Shown here piece after piece: positions 43,101-58,100 of a DNA stretch of 64,000 bases (the stretch's first letter is position 1; each line of letters starts with the position of its first letter). The DNA is from Lutraria lutraria (lineage: Eukaryota > Mollusca > Bivalvia > Venerida > Mactridae), in contig OZ026836.1 of NCBI GenBank assembly GCA_964023205.1, positions 3,913,501-3,977,500 on the forward strand, read 5' to 3'. The position numbers were made by a program, and so were the translations under genes. The notes under the pieces were generated by a model. That model had not been told where the DNA came from. It did no database searches and was given only the letters and a program-made list of their open reading frames with translations.

Positions 43101-46100
43101 TATATGTGAATGTTAGAATTCAAGAATAGAAGTCTTATCAGTAAGGTGCAGCTCCCTGCCAGGTGATTGGAGTGTTGCCTGTTCGGAGCAAAATATTTTT
43201 CAGTACATGTTGACTGATCATATAGAGCCTGGAGTCATTTTACTCAATACTCAGTTCATAATATATTTTTGAAAGGTAGGACATTGCTTACGGATAGATG
43301 TGATAAATGTAAGAAAAGGGTAAGCTTTGAACACTCAACTATTATTGATGATACACGTTTAATCAAAAACACAAAAAGAGCCACCCTGGTCCGAGAAACA
43401 TTCACGACAACATTTGATAATTACTAATGAATGAATATACAAGTATTCCCAACAAGGCCAAATAGCACTTAGATTCAGCAAACAGAACAGGAAATGTTAC
43501 AGTCACGTGATAGTACATCCCCTAACAGATCTTCACTTGGGAGGAAGGAATATTCAGTAATGTCGATCAATTGAAGATTTTATAAACCATAACCCAATGG
43601 TGTATTTCTCAACATAAAAGCAAGTTAAATTAACAGTTTGTTACGGATTGTTTCGTACAGTCAGTTCTGACAAGACAATATCATCTATAGCTCCAGTTCT
43701 CCTATCGAAAAAAGCTATTGATCGGTTATATTTCTAATTTTAAGATTGGTGGGCGAAATATCGAGATGTAATGCTTCCTTTAAGTGTTCGACCGTTTCTA
43801 AATAAATTAAAACGCATCCAAAATTAAACAAAAATAAAACAAAACCAGAAGGACAGGAACATAAAACGTCTAATACCTAATTTAAAAGTCATTTTGAAAC
43901 ATAATGAATGTCAATTTAACGACAGCAGAGCATTAGAAGTTCGTTTAGTGGGACACCACAGAACCTAATGAATCTCCACTTCAGTGCAATAATCCGGGCA
44001 TGTATTAAAAGTTAGAACAATGGTAACAGGAATACATAAGATGTATTTTATGTGACAGGGCTTGTACTGCTACGTATAAACTATATTGTATTAGATGATT
44101 TGAAAAACAGAATCATTCTCGAGGTTGCTATCCAAACTATATAGAAAAGACCTTATGAGATACGATCCTTAAAATCCGGATTGTGGTCCGGATATCCTGT
44201 CATTTATGTGTATACCAAACAGATCAGCCTGTGTACTGTTGGATCAACAAGGTTAGCTTTAGAATGACTTTAATGGCTGCGTATCCTGATTCTCGCTCCA
44301 ATCATACAGTATACCTTAGGATTGGAGACGGGAACCAGACTAATGGCGACGTAACGTCTTTGAAAGCCCGATTTCTATAGGTTAATGACTTTGCAGAAAC
44401 GTCATATTTAGTCTCCGGCTTTTTGGAATTTGATAATTCCTTTGGTATCATCGACTTACAAAAATGCCGTGAGCTCCATAACAATTGTATATGGCATTCA
44501 AACCAAAAGATTGCGTCTCGCGTGATGAAACACTACAACGAATTGAAGCTTGTCTGAAGGATATCTTACACTGGATGAAAGCAAATTTGCTGAAATTAAA
44601 TGCTGACAAAACAGAGGTAATCCTGTTTGTACCGAAACGAAATGCCAGAACAGCCGAGAATCTAACTGTGAAAGTTGGCGACGCTGTGATCAGATCATCA
44701 TCGATGGTGAGAAACCTCGGTGCCATGCTGGATTCACATTTGGACATGGATAAACATGTTAACTCTGTTTCAAGGTCGTGTTTCATGCAGATCAGACAAA
44801 TAGGTCAAATCAGACAATATTTGACTGTTGATGCAACAAAATCCCTTATCAATTCGTTAGTAACATCAAGGCTGGATTACTGCAATTCGTTACTGTGCGG
44901 TTCCCCAAAAATCATTCTGAACAAACTACAAAATATTCAAAATACAGCCGCCCGCCTCATCACACGGACACCACGTTACAATCACATCACCCCTGTGCTG
45001 AAGGATCTTCACTGGCTTCCCGTACAATACAGAGTGGAGTACAAGGTGTTGACTCATGTATTCAAAGCACTAAATGGAAAGTCCCCTGGCTACATCAGAA
45101 GTATGTTGGAAGTATATACTCCACAAAGACAGCTTAGGTCTAAATATGACTCTGTTCTTCTAGTTGTGCCGAGGATGAGGACTGTCACGTTCGGTGATCG
45201 ATGTTTCACGGCCGCGGCACCTAAGCTCTGGAATGCACTGCCAACTGCACTCAGAGACAGTAAAACACTACCGTCATTCAAGAAAGCGCTGAAAACGCAC
45301 TATTTTACAAAAGCTTACTCAGGCTATTAGGTTTTACTTCTTAGATAGTATTTAATTCCTTTGAGTATGGGGGTCTCTTTAAAGGTAGTATCCTTATACT
45401 TTTGGAGACGGTTTCTTGTAGCAGTGGTATCTTGACGCTTTTCTTGAAACACTAATTTAATTTAATGTACCTTTAGTAAACATTCAGTGACATTGCGTAG
45501 TGAACAGTGAACACCGGCTGGTGGAGTAATGCGCGTGTGGACTGGCCAAACAGCTTACGAAGCCAACCGGACTTGAATCATTTTAGAATTATTGTGTACC
45601 TTACTTGTATGCATAAATTAATGGTGGATTTGTTGACTTATAATTTTGTCCATAGTTGTATATATTTTACCCATATCATTTTTGACTAACATGTTTGTAT
45701 TTATTACATATTGTTTTAACCATGTCGTAATCGTGATTGTACAGCACTTTTGAACGTGTAATTACATGAAAAAAGGGCTATATAAATATGGTATAATAAT
45801 AAAAACTGCCATGGTTCCCGTTCCCACTTTCACTCTATTGTGTGCGGTAAGATAGGATTAGGAAACCAACTAGTTTAGCATAAAATAGTTCTACTTTCGG
45901 CTTTCGTTCAGTAGGTCAGTAATTTCTCTACAGAAGTATGCATGTAATTACATTAATCTACTATTGATGTATGTCTTATATGTGACTTTTTGACATGATA
46001 TGTAAATCAGTGTTAAGGTTTATATCCACTACGCGTATCGATCGATACTATCGGCTAGAGCTATATATAGTTGGATAAATTCTAAAAATAGAATGTGGGG

Positions 46101-49100
46101 TTTTCCCGTCGAAGTGCAGAAAACAGTACACATACATTTGCGAAGAAATAGCAGTTATTGTGAAGTTCGCAATTATTATGTTGGTTCACAGTGTGTGAAG
46201 GGTATTTTTAAGACAGAAGGATCGTAATGGAACTGATGAAATCGTGCGATGTCGGTATATTCCGTAGCGAGATCGGCAAATATCGCCGTATAACGGCTCG
46301 TTTCCGAATAGCTATATTTTTTTACAATAAACTTTTACTTTCACTTCAAAACCTGTCATATAGTCCAACATCATGATATAAAGTTTGAATATAATTCATA
46401 TACCAATTACATATATTTTCTGGGTAAAAAAATCTCAAACTACGATTAATCAATCGATAGTGGTTTATGTCAGTTTTGTTCCGAGTTAGGAACTAAAACA
46501 TGGAAAATCGAAAAATTCTTCAAAACCAAATTATCACTAAAAGAATTCTATAGGTCGATTTTAATTCGTTTCTAAAGTGATATGTGGTCATAATCAAGAT
46601 ATATTATTAAAATGGAGCGTTTTGAAGAGCTTTTCGGTATGTATTAAATCAGTAAATACCACAGCAATAATGATTATTTTGGTACCGATGGATTCGGAAA
46701 AATATAGGCTGGATAATGGGCTACATAATAAACTTGAAACATCTGATAACTTAGATAACTATCATGTTAGGTTGATGGAATTTAGCACATGAATATCAGA
46801 ATATGTACATAAATAGATGGCAATATTGAGATGGTGTATGTTAATTCCTAAGCATGAATATCCATGAACTGTACCTTCTCCTAACTGTCATTGTTGTGTT
46901 GCCAGCAACACCATGGCAGTGACTTGTCTGATATGAAAAAAATCAAATTCCGACAGTACTTTCAGTACTTTGATTAGTTGTAGTAATAGGTTAAGCTGAA
47001 ATCCAGGTTGGTCCTAATTTCCGGAACGTTCGGTGTTTTAGGTGAGGCTCATCTTGTTAATTCCGAATGTGAGCCGGCACCCTGTAAACACTAGCAATTA
47101 AATGACCGGTGCTTTATCAAATTGAAATATTTATCAGAATTGGATTTTTCGACTTTCGATTCAGTAAACTTGCTGTCGTTTTGAAAAATACTATAGATAG
47201 GCAATCGAAAATCGTCCCAGTATGAATTTCACTTTTTGTCATTGTCCAGATCAAATGACAACAACTTTATGAATGCCTGTTCTAAGACATCGTTTATGAA
47301 CATTACGATTTAGAGTATTGTCTATCTATTATCAAGGACTTATGTATATAAGTCCTTGCTATTATATACTCTCAAACTTCACGTGTTTATTTTAATTTGG
47401 ACAATGTGAAACTTATCAATGATTCAGAGATCGGTGTTCTACGGTTTACGGTTTGCAATCGGCACAATACGTGTCCTATTCGCAAAAAAAACAGTTTTCG
47501 GATGATCCGAAGTTTGCCGACTATGATATACTGCTTGATCGCGATTGAAGAAGCCATGTTTAAAAAATCAACGCACGCTCTACGAACTATTCTGATAATT
47601 CCCCCTAAGTATGAGTTAACAAATTAATAATTAGAATTCTTTGATGAATTTCATCTTTCATGGACAGAAGACTGTACATAACTTTATCTGAACGATAACT
47701 TGGCCATAGTCAAACAACATAACATAATTATCAATTAGACATCCCCCCCCCTCTTTATTTTTTTCTTCAAACAATTCTAAATGAGCCTATTACTGTTTAT
47801 TTCACGTGTCTAACTGTATCGATTTAATACTTTCTAAAGTAATATATAATATATCCCTAGGTGACTATATAAACGTTTTTTTCTAATGTCATGTCATATT
47901 TGGGCATAGTATTCGGAACGTTTGAACTGTAATTACCCACAGAGAAAATGATGCTAAGGAGATATGACATTTAGAATATTACAACCTAGTTGATACCAGA
48001 ACTTCAGGTTATTGGAGAAAGTTTCACTGAAATTATGTCCTGTCAGCATATTGTTTTAATAAATAATGATGTGTACACTAAAGAAACAAATAAGCAAAGA
48101 CCTAACGCTATAATTGACACCACGAAGCTTGATATTCCTGCATCATCTATAATTAAGTAATTATAAAAGATGATCAATTATTAACGTTACTTCCTTCTTA
48201 ACAACGATAGTAATACAGAAATATCTCGACGATTTCTAAGAGATATTCAGCTACTTAAATTATACAGGGAGAAAATTTTCAGCGAAAAAGATTTATTATT
48301 TGATATGTGTCTGACTTAAATTGGAACAATTGTTCAGAGACGCAAACAGGGATTTTTACGGAGAGGCAATTAACAGAGGTATAAGTCAGTTGCCTTGCTC
48401 GAGCGGTCGTCGTTTCACGTATGATTGAGCCATGCTGAAATTCAATATTGACAAGGAGAACGAGTCAGTGCCTTTTTTGTCAAGTAGTGTTAACATTTTA
48501 GCATGCAAATAACTAAGATATTAGCAAACTTGTCGAAGTAATGCAATTTAATGGAACCGAGGACAAATTATATTGAACACATTAAGCATTCTACAACTAG
48601 ATTATATGTAGGAAAAGACTATTAAAGTAGTATCCTTCCTCGTCTTTCCGCATTATGTCTATAATGGTTGATATTCCTGGCACGTTAAATGTATTAAAAC
48701 ATGTGTGTATTAAACAATATTTTTGTTTTAGAATCTTCAATATTGAAAGGACATTATGATTAAATCACGTGATCGCATAATTCCATAAACTATCACTCAT
48801 AGTTCAAGAATATGCTATGTTTTAAAGAGAGTTTCCCATTTTCAATATTAAATCTCATATAACTGTAATGCATTTCATTCCATTATTCATCATAGAAACG
48901 ACACACGTCTCGTATTTGCGCATGTGATAACATGTTTATGTTATAGACAAATTTAATATTTTTCTTCAGGTGAACGAATATCAAATTGTTTTATAACATT
49001 AAATCGTATTAGATTTCATATCGAATATGTTTGTGGTATTCGTGGTAAACTTCGTTATACATGTATACCCCTGACAATCTCCTTGTACTCCAGCATTTTC

Positions 49101-52100
49101 TTTCGAATTTATGATATCATTCTGGACAGTGGTTTACTCCCTTATCGCTGTGCGTTTGAATGCCAACCGGTACCAGACAAAGTGTACATGTAAACTGCTG
49201 TCTTACGGAAAGTGATACTACCCCTGTGTGAACCTTGGCTTGGTTACTCCACCGTAAAACAATGAAAATGTCGCCAAGTGACCCCAGCTTTTGGTCCGAC
49301 ACTGAACCCCGGTGAAATACAATTTCAGGCAGGTAGTCCATTACTAGTCAATTTTAGATAGTTTTATTCTACGTTACATGAACGACATCAACCACCTTTG
49401 GATTATTTGCTTAGTCTGTTTAATGAACTTTATTTTGAACCCAGATTTCGCATGTTTTATCATAGCTTTTTGGCCATCATTGAAAAATTACCTCATGCGT
49501 CAGTGAGACAGAAAGATGAGGAAAAGCGAGTGCAGTATTTTCGGAGAGAACGTTAGGATTAATATTACGGTAAAAAACTTTAAATTAACATCATGATTAA
49601 AAAGTTTGATGATTAATCGTTAGAGTTACCCTCATGACGTATAAGAGATAAACTTTGTGTTATAAATAGATACCCACCGAACACGCTTGTGAGACAGTTA
49701 CCGCATACTACATGTTCCTGGTGATATAATGAATATTTTCGACCAATGCTGGTTTGCAGACTTAGATACGTATACACATCTATTGTTTCAACATCAGTTT
49801 TAATGATGATTCTTCACAAAATCAACCATGGACATCAGGTGAAGGTACAAGGGTGCATGTGACTGTACGCTATGGTTTGCGCATGACCGAACATTCAAAA
49901 CAAAAATATTGCGAGTAATCTCATAAGTAAATTCTGGTGTATGATATGAATGAGTATAATCTATAATTGATATCAATGTAATGTAAGTGTCATCTAATTC
50001 ATAAGTAAATTCTGGTGTATAATATGAATGAGTATAATCTATAATTGATATCAATCTAATGTAAGTGTCATCTAATTCATAAGTATGTTATGTTGAGATT
50101 GATTTTCGCCAAAGGAATTGTATTTCAAGAATTTATTTTAAGGGAATTTTAAACAAATTGCACAATAGAAAAAAGACGCAACATATTACTTAACATACAA
50201 AAGTGATACTACCTAACATACTAAACAATAGATAATGTTGGAAATACATGTAGTTTATTTGTAAAGTTGGCTGGCTTTCAACAAGGAGAACAAAAAATTA
50301 AGTTTATGACAAAACAGAAAAAAACTTTACTGATAATGTGAACAAAAAAGTAAAAGTTGGTTGTCTGACTTAATTGCAATGTGGGATTTATATCTTAGGA
50401 ATATCAGTGAATTTTGTTGAAGTAGCATTTCTTTACCATATTCACTGGGACCAAACTCTACGTATATTACTATATATACCAATACAATTTAGTGTAAATT
50501 TGGCAGCTTTGTTTATATGACATATTATACAATACTTTGGCAACTCCTTATTTATCATTTGATCCAAGAGCGCATCAAACGTTAGTATAATTCTTTTGAA
50601 GCCCTCCCAACTAGTGTTATAGAATAGCTAACGTATTTAGTATTCATCGATAAAACACAACTTAATATAGATATGGTGTTATCATATTTATGTTATTACT
50701 TGATTTGATTATTGGGCTATTAGAATGTAATACAGATGGAAGGAAACAGTTTTATGTATGTATATATGGCTAGGTTACAAAGATAGACATGTATATGTGC
50801 TATATGACGATGCCAAATGTTCTCTGTATGATACTAAGAGCTGCAAAGAGAACGATATTACCTACGACATTGTAAATACGCATGTCCATATATAGATATT
50901 TGTTTGATATTTTAAACTACAGTTATAACATTCGGTGATATTCAACAATGATAGTTATACTGACATTAACACATTACGTCTTTTCTGTGTATATTATATA
51001 ATGTTAAACTCGTTCATTTTAACAGGAAATGTTGTTACCGAGGTCACGGCTACTGTTTATACAGGTTCTGGAACTTTTTTTCCATTAAGTTTCTTTTTTA
51101 TAATCCACCAACTATCGTTAAGTGCTGTTACATTTCGTTTCAGTGGGTTGAGCGCCGTTTTTTTCAACAATAGTCAGTAATGTTATATATGACGACCCGG
51201 TTCACCTCATCAGCTTTCATGCGCAGTATTCTAACCAGTTCTATCTTCCACCCTTCCACAAGGAGCCGATACATTCTCTACATATAGAAAACATCGGACA
51301 AAAAGTGCGATTACAAGTTAATATCTATGGTTCATATGGTAACTGCATGTACTTTTAGTTGTACTTCACCAACATTAGAAACTGTCGTCAGTACTCGATT
51401 AAACGAATTATTAGATGTACTTAATCCGAATCGACCCCTCTTTAACTGGTCCAAGAGACACGCTTTACTTCGTCTTGCAGGACGGACTGATTTCAACAAA
51501 CTAAGAAATCCATAAAGTAACGACATTTACAAATCTGAGAAGGACTATTTCTTCAAATACACACAGAGTAATATAGTTCTTTTCCGCCTTTATAACTGAG
51601 AAGGGTCACTAAGAGACATATATCAAAAGAAGAAAGATTATCATTTATTTCTCATACACATTTACTATAAATTCTCATGTTTTATTCCAAGCTGACTCCT
51701 GTGATAGAATAAACAAATGCTCCATAGCACAAGAACTGATAAAACCAGTATCAGTGGTGTCCATGTAATTATAAAAGTTGTTTAATTATTTACAAGTGTG
51801 TCTACTCTATCAAGTACCATTGACAGAAATGACTCGTTACGTCCATCTTTCCAGCACAATAGCTCTCGATTCCCCTGAAGCATATAACACGGAACATGAC
51901 TAAACATGGTCCTCATATCCTTGATACAACCAATAAAACACAGTATCACATGCTAAAAATAAATATTCAGCTATTTTTTCAAAGGCTAGAACTGTCAAAT
52001 GAATATATAAAGGACTATAAATTGCAGTTAAGACACCGTACATATTAAGTCGAATGTCAATGATAAAGTTACGGGACAGCCAACTTAAAATGCAGACATG

Positions 52101-55100
52101 TATTCGTTATTACAAGGTACAATATTAGCAGATTGTAACCTTTATATATGTTAATTATATCATCGCGTTATTTCTTTCAAATAAGTTGAACATTGATGTA
52201 AAAAAGACACAAATTTACCAGCCAATGATAATAGGAAAAATGACGACATCTCTGAACATTATCTAGCAATTTGTGTAGGTATAATTATCTATTTAATCAA
52301 CACAAGATGGAGTATCGAATACGGTTGATAATAACTTTTTGCTCCATCAACCATAGTATTTACAATAAAGTATATCCATTTGGACAACTTGAAAACAACC
52401 GTGTTTATTTAGTCCAAGTGCTGAAGTTCTTTTATCAGTCACTTACCTTTAACAAATAATAAATCTTATGGTCAAACATTACAATGTCTACAGCTTAGAT
52501 ATCTGGTGTGTAGCATTGCCTAGTGAACCTCTACCATGATTGTTCAAATTGTGACCCCAGGGTCAATATTGGCCTGGTCCCTGGGGTCAGTTGATTTTAT
52601 CTAGGCTTATACATGAAACTGTTGGAAAATCTTCTTGTCAAAACCTACAATGCCTAGAGCTAAGATATTAGATATGTAGCATTTTCTAGTAGGCTTCCAC
52701 CAAGTTTGTTCAAATCATGGCCCTGGGGTCAATATTTGTCCCGCCCGTGGGGACACTTGATTGTACATAGAAAAATCTTTTTAAAATTCTAAAATAAACC
52801 AGATGGCCTAGAGCTTAGATATTTTACACGTATCATTAGCTAGTAGACCTGCATCAATTTGACCTTTACCAAGTATGTTCAAATAAAAAAACATGGTCTA
52901 ATTGACCCGCCTAGGGGTTCACTTTCATTGTACATAGGAAAAACTTAATAAAAATTCTAAAAACAACCATAAAGCTTAGAGCTTGTATCATAACCCTAGG
53001 TTCAAAATTGAGCCTATCCCAGGGGTCATTTAATTGTCCCATAGGAATGTCTTCCGCAGATGAGGAATGGATTGGTTTGAAATTCCATTTATGACATTAA
53101 TTGGACTCATAGAGTCAGGATGCGCTCACTGTAAAATGCTTATCATATTTTGTGCACAATAGTTATGTATAATTATAAGATCTTGGTGAAGATCCTTGAG
53201 TTTTAAATATTGGTACATTTTACAATGTTTACCCTCTATTATCCTGATAGTCAGATAACTACCCTTCGTATGTAAAATTTACAATATTTCGACAACTAGT
53301 GCAACTGATTCAAACGTTCATTTATATCAACGGTTGGACTGATAGATAACTCTTTACTATGACAAATAACTTTCCTTAATTAAATTATCCCAGTGTAACG
53401 ATACTCAGGTGAGCGATAAAGGGCCATCATGGCCCTCTTGTTTTATTTATGACAAAAGTTAACAATACTATCTAGTTTAAAACCCGCTGTCTTGCTTAAG
53501 GTATGACTTTGAAGTAATCCCAGACGTCAACTCATTATTAAACTATTTAGCCTATAAAACGACACCAATATTTCTTATGGTTTACAACATGAACAGCCAA
53601 AATCTGATACAAATCTAACTTTGCATCGACCTGACGATAATTAGAAATCTACGGGCATAGTTGTCGTCATCTAATTATTTAACCGTATTATATCTCGGTG
53701 AATGTGTGAATTCCAATGAATATTTAATCTAACGGATGTTGATATAAATTGTAAAACCTCGATGGAGTATATATAAGACCTTATAAACATAGTCGTTAAT
53801 GTATTACTTTTTGCTTTTGACTGTATATTGACAATAATGATGCTTTCTATTTACTTTATCTTTAAACTATTTATCATACAACATTTATTTTGGACAAGCG
53901 TAAATCAAAGCATCTGGAGTACTGTGTCAAGAGAATCAAAGGAAACGAGTGAGGCGTGTTAATTAGTTAGTGCTTCACACCTGGCCCGATCAAGAACCAG
54001 GAAAAAATATTATTCGGTTCTCCTGTATCTTCCCTCCCCTCTCTCTCGGGCCGTGGTCCATAGCTCTCTCTCTCGGGCCGTGGACCATAGCTCTCTCTCT
54101 CTCGGGCCGTGGACCATAGCTCTCTCTCTCGGGCCGTGGACCATAGCTCTCTCTCTCTCTCTCTCTCTCGGGCCGTGGACCATAGCTCTCTCTCTCTCGG
54201 GCCGTGGACCATAGCTCTCTCTCTCTCTCTCTCGGGCCGTGGACCATAACTCTCTCTCTCTCGGGCCGTGGACCATAGCTCTCTCTCTCTCTCTCTCTCT
54301 CGGGCCGTGGACCATAACTCTCTCTCTTGGGCCGTGGACCATAGCTTTCGAATGGATATTAAACAACAGATAAATAAATATTTTTTATTTCAATTTTCTA
54401 ATTTTCAGTTTATTTCCCAAGTTGTTCGGTACGTTATATAGCATCGAACCGAAACTAACAGAGTTGTTTAAAGTCATTCACACAGATAATCACACAGGAT
54501 TTCTTCTCGATCTGTTATAAATGCATGTACATACGTATTCGCCCTGACGCATACTTCAGAGGATACCAATTTATAAATCCAGACTTTACTTGTTTTATAT
54601 GATATAACCATAAAAGGGAATCGAAGTACGAATAATAAAACAGCATCACGTGATTCGACAAAAGGCACGATACTAGATGATGTACTACCTTCTAATGATT
54701 TCACAGAAACCACTGAACAATCATATCGCACTCACGTGATTATACATTTTTATATTTTGTTCACATGCCTCATAGTGAGAACAGTCTGACAAAACACAAC
54801 AAAAATGTCCAACCTGTGATTAGGTACCAGTCAGTACAGCGCTTATGGATTACGATCAATTTCAAACAATAACTCAATAACACCTAAATATAACACTAAT
54901 TACGTAAAAAATCTTTCTCATTCATGTTTTCAAAAATTTAACAATATACCGCTTTCAGTATGTTCAAAATCTAAGATTTCATCTTTTAAGAATGCTCTGA
55001 AACAATATCTACTAAATACGCAAGATGGCTTAAATATCCACTTATTACAAAAGGGACTAATGATTATTTAAGTGATATCTATGTCATTATCGTTTTCATG

Positions 55101-58100
55101 TTTTCTTTTCAGTTTTGGCATGTGTTCTTTGAAGGCCATGTTGTAATTTATGATGTTTTTATATAACATGTCTATACATGTTACCTTCGTTAAATAAAGA
55201 ATATCATTATTATTCATTTGATCTAAATATCACGAGGCAAAAGGACGCCTGACCCGTGACAAACCGATAAATGGGTGTGTGCACGACGGCAGATTGGGCT
55301 GACGAGACGTTTTAAGAAACTACATATTTGCCTACAAACACTAACCGCAGGCAATGAATAAATCTTATGGACACAAGTTTGTTAAGGCCTTTCGTGTGTG
55401 TGTGTGTGTGTGTGCTTATTTCCCTCAAAAAGTCATACTAGTATGAAACCATAATTTAATTGAAATATGACAGACTGAGAAAGAACATTTAAAGGATTCA
55501 TAACTCTCATTTAAAGCTTAATATTCGTTGAAAAATAACTTTACCGGAAATATCTAACAAAATAACAAACATTCGCTGCCTCACCATATCGTGAGTACGT
55601 GTCATTTTACTTACCATTTGGTAAAGTCGATTTATGTATGAAATAGTTTGCCAAATTGGTTTGTAATAGGTATATTTAGATAAGACCAACTGGTAACGCG
55701 CGCCACAGACAGTGAACAATTGACTGGAATGTTATAGCTATTTTTTTATCAAATACTATGGTTCAATATGTCAGAAACAGTGATGGTTGCTGCTTATTTT
55801 ACGAGAAACTTTCTTCGTGGTTTTTATGAAAAATGAAGATATAAGGTGTATTTGTTTGAACGGATGAAACTCGAAAACGTTATATACGAGAATATGACGT
55901 AAAGTTCCTTATACGACTCAGTTTAGGAAAGCTGTTGGTTCGCTCATTTATGTAATGCGTGTATGATATGCAAGGTAACATTTCCTGTAAAGTATAAAGT
56001 AACAGCGAGTCGTTCGATTTTGCTTTGAAGTATAGTTTACGCAAATAAAAACGATCTTACTTCCTGAGAGGTAAACATCTCAAACCATATATCACAGTTA
56101 TTGCTAATTATGATTAAGATATAGATGAAAAGAACCAATAAATATCAGTAGTGTCAATGATGAGACGGTCCAGGTAATTTGACAATAAATCAACAAACTA
56201 GGGTTTTTATATACACACATAAAATTCAATTATCTCGCGGTTTACACTAACAAAATATAAATTATGAGACCACGATACCAATATTCATAGCCATGAAATA
56301 TGAAATATATGGTTGTTCGACTGTTTTTGTAATCACTGTCAGAGATGTCTAATCAACTAGAAACGTGTCGAAGAACAAAGGAACGTGTGTTCAGGTCTAA
56401 GAACTAGGGCAGATCTATATATAATGATAAGTGTTATATATTTCATTATAGGGAGCGGTATATATGAAGATCTTCCATAATATAAAGGAATGATAGAGTA
56501 AGTTTACACTGAATTAACCCTTGTGCCTTTGTGGCTTATCTCCAAATAGGCAAACTATTTATAAAACCATCTCTATAACCCAGCAACTTTTCCTTACGTC
56601 GGGGAAAATCGACATTTTTGCCAATTTTTCAGTAAAGGGTATGACCTGCTGTGACAAGGAATTTAACTCAGATCGCCGGGTTACTAATCCAGCGCTCTAG
56701 TGACCACTGGACTACAGCCGCGGCCGTTCCAATAACAGCGTTGGATAATATTTTACGAATCATAGTATTGATATTACAAGGATCGCAAAATATAATCATT
56801 TCACACAAAAAGACAATACATAAACAGGAACGGGTGTTTTGTTGTTGTTTTTTTTTACTTCAAAAAGGAAGTGTGTCGGTGACGGGTTTTTTATGCAAAC
56901 AAGTATTGATTTATCATTTACGAAATAAACACCATAGCACGTGATCATTGTTCACTTCGAGATATTAGAATCTCTAAGGAATATTTATATGGTTGAAGTT
57001 GTTTTATATTAGACATATGTAATTCATAAACATGATATTTAGATCTAATTTGTATACTCAGTATCTAAGTGTACATTTGTGATTTGGTTTCAGTTGAAAT
57101 AGTCGACTATCAAGATGCCTATGATATTTTCAATAGAAGAGAAACATTTTATAAAAATTGAATAAAAGATAGAAACATGAATACGTGAAACTAGGTACTG
57201 CTAGTAGAAGTGTAAGGTTTAGAAAATAATTTAATTTCTAAAAACTGGCTGTTGGCCTATGTATTGTGCGCCATCTTTAGAAAAACACTGCGCTACAAAG
57301 CAATATTCGCGAATAAAAATACTGACATTCAAACCTTATCAGACAAGGCGTACTAATATGACTCTTTGTTCGCATCTATCTCCAGTCAACAAAGCATGTA
57401 TACATTTCAAGAAAGAAATCATGTTGGCTGTGTCTATATTTAGCATACGTTGAATCATAATTCTTTATTTCATAAACTAGCGAGACCTGACCTCTATTTA
57501 TTCAAGATTACAGTATGAACTATACTGATAAGTAATGTATGATCATGTGACTAAAACCTTCTTATCACTTTATGCATTTGAACTTTTCGCAAAGTCCACT
57601 TTAGGAATATACATTTTGTAACTACATTTAGATACCGTGTCCGTGTATACAAATGAATTAGATTGTACGCAGCGTAAGTATTCTACTCATTTGTAATAGT
57701 AAGTGTGTTGGTCAAGAAGCATTTTTTTCATTTTCAAAATGATCACCTAAATGAATAATTTCTTCATATAAATAAACCAGATCTATCTAAAAGAGTTTGG
57801 TTTTACTCGTATATGCCCGTTAAACACTAATAGGCGGTACCGGGAATATCACATGCCTCATCAAACACAAAATGTGTAATCCTACTGTCCAGTATTTTAT
57901 TCCACTCCCAAATAAGCATCATTAAAACCTGAATTCCCCAATTTCTAATTGATTGTCTCCGGTAATTTACTGATATATGGGTATGGGATCTAGCCGTATG
58001 AGACAAACGAAATGACTAAATAAACTGTCATTGACAAGGTGTTTACTCACGGGATGATGAAGCAAATACACCTGAGCGTTGTTATTGCTATGTATATTTG

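Noticed and set aside
53967..54366. Arg/Glu-rich frames (RERE, GPRPERE) on the minus strand
   Set aside because: All three frames are open over a simple compound repeat; there is no independent evidence of coding.
55507..55719. Possible extra coding exon on the minus strand in intron 1
   Set aside because: Exon 1 joins exon 2 directly in phase 0 to give the expected VCSDPAC stalk. This frame has no M13 resemblance.
56641..56727. Functional tRNA gene on the minus strand
   Set aside because: The B box is degenerate and acceptor and D arms do not pair properly; better explained as a SINE remnant.
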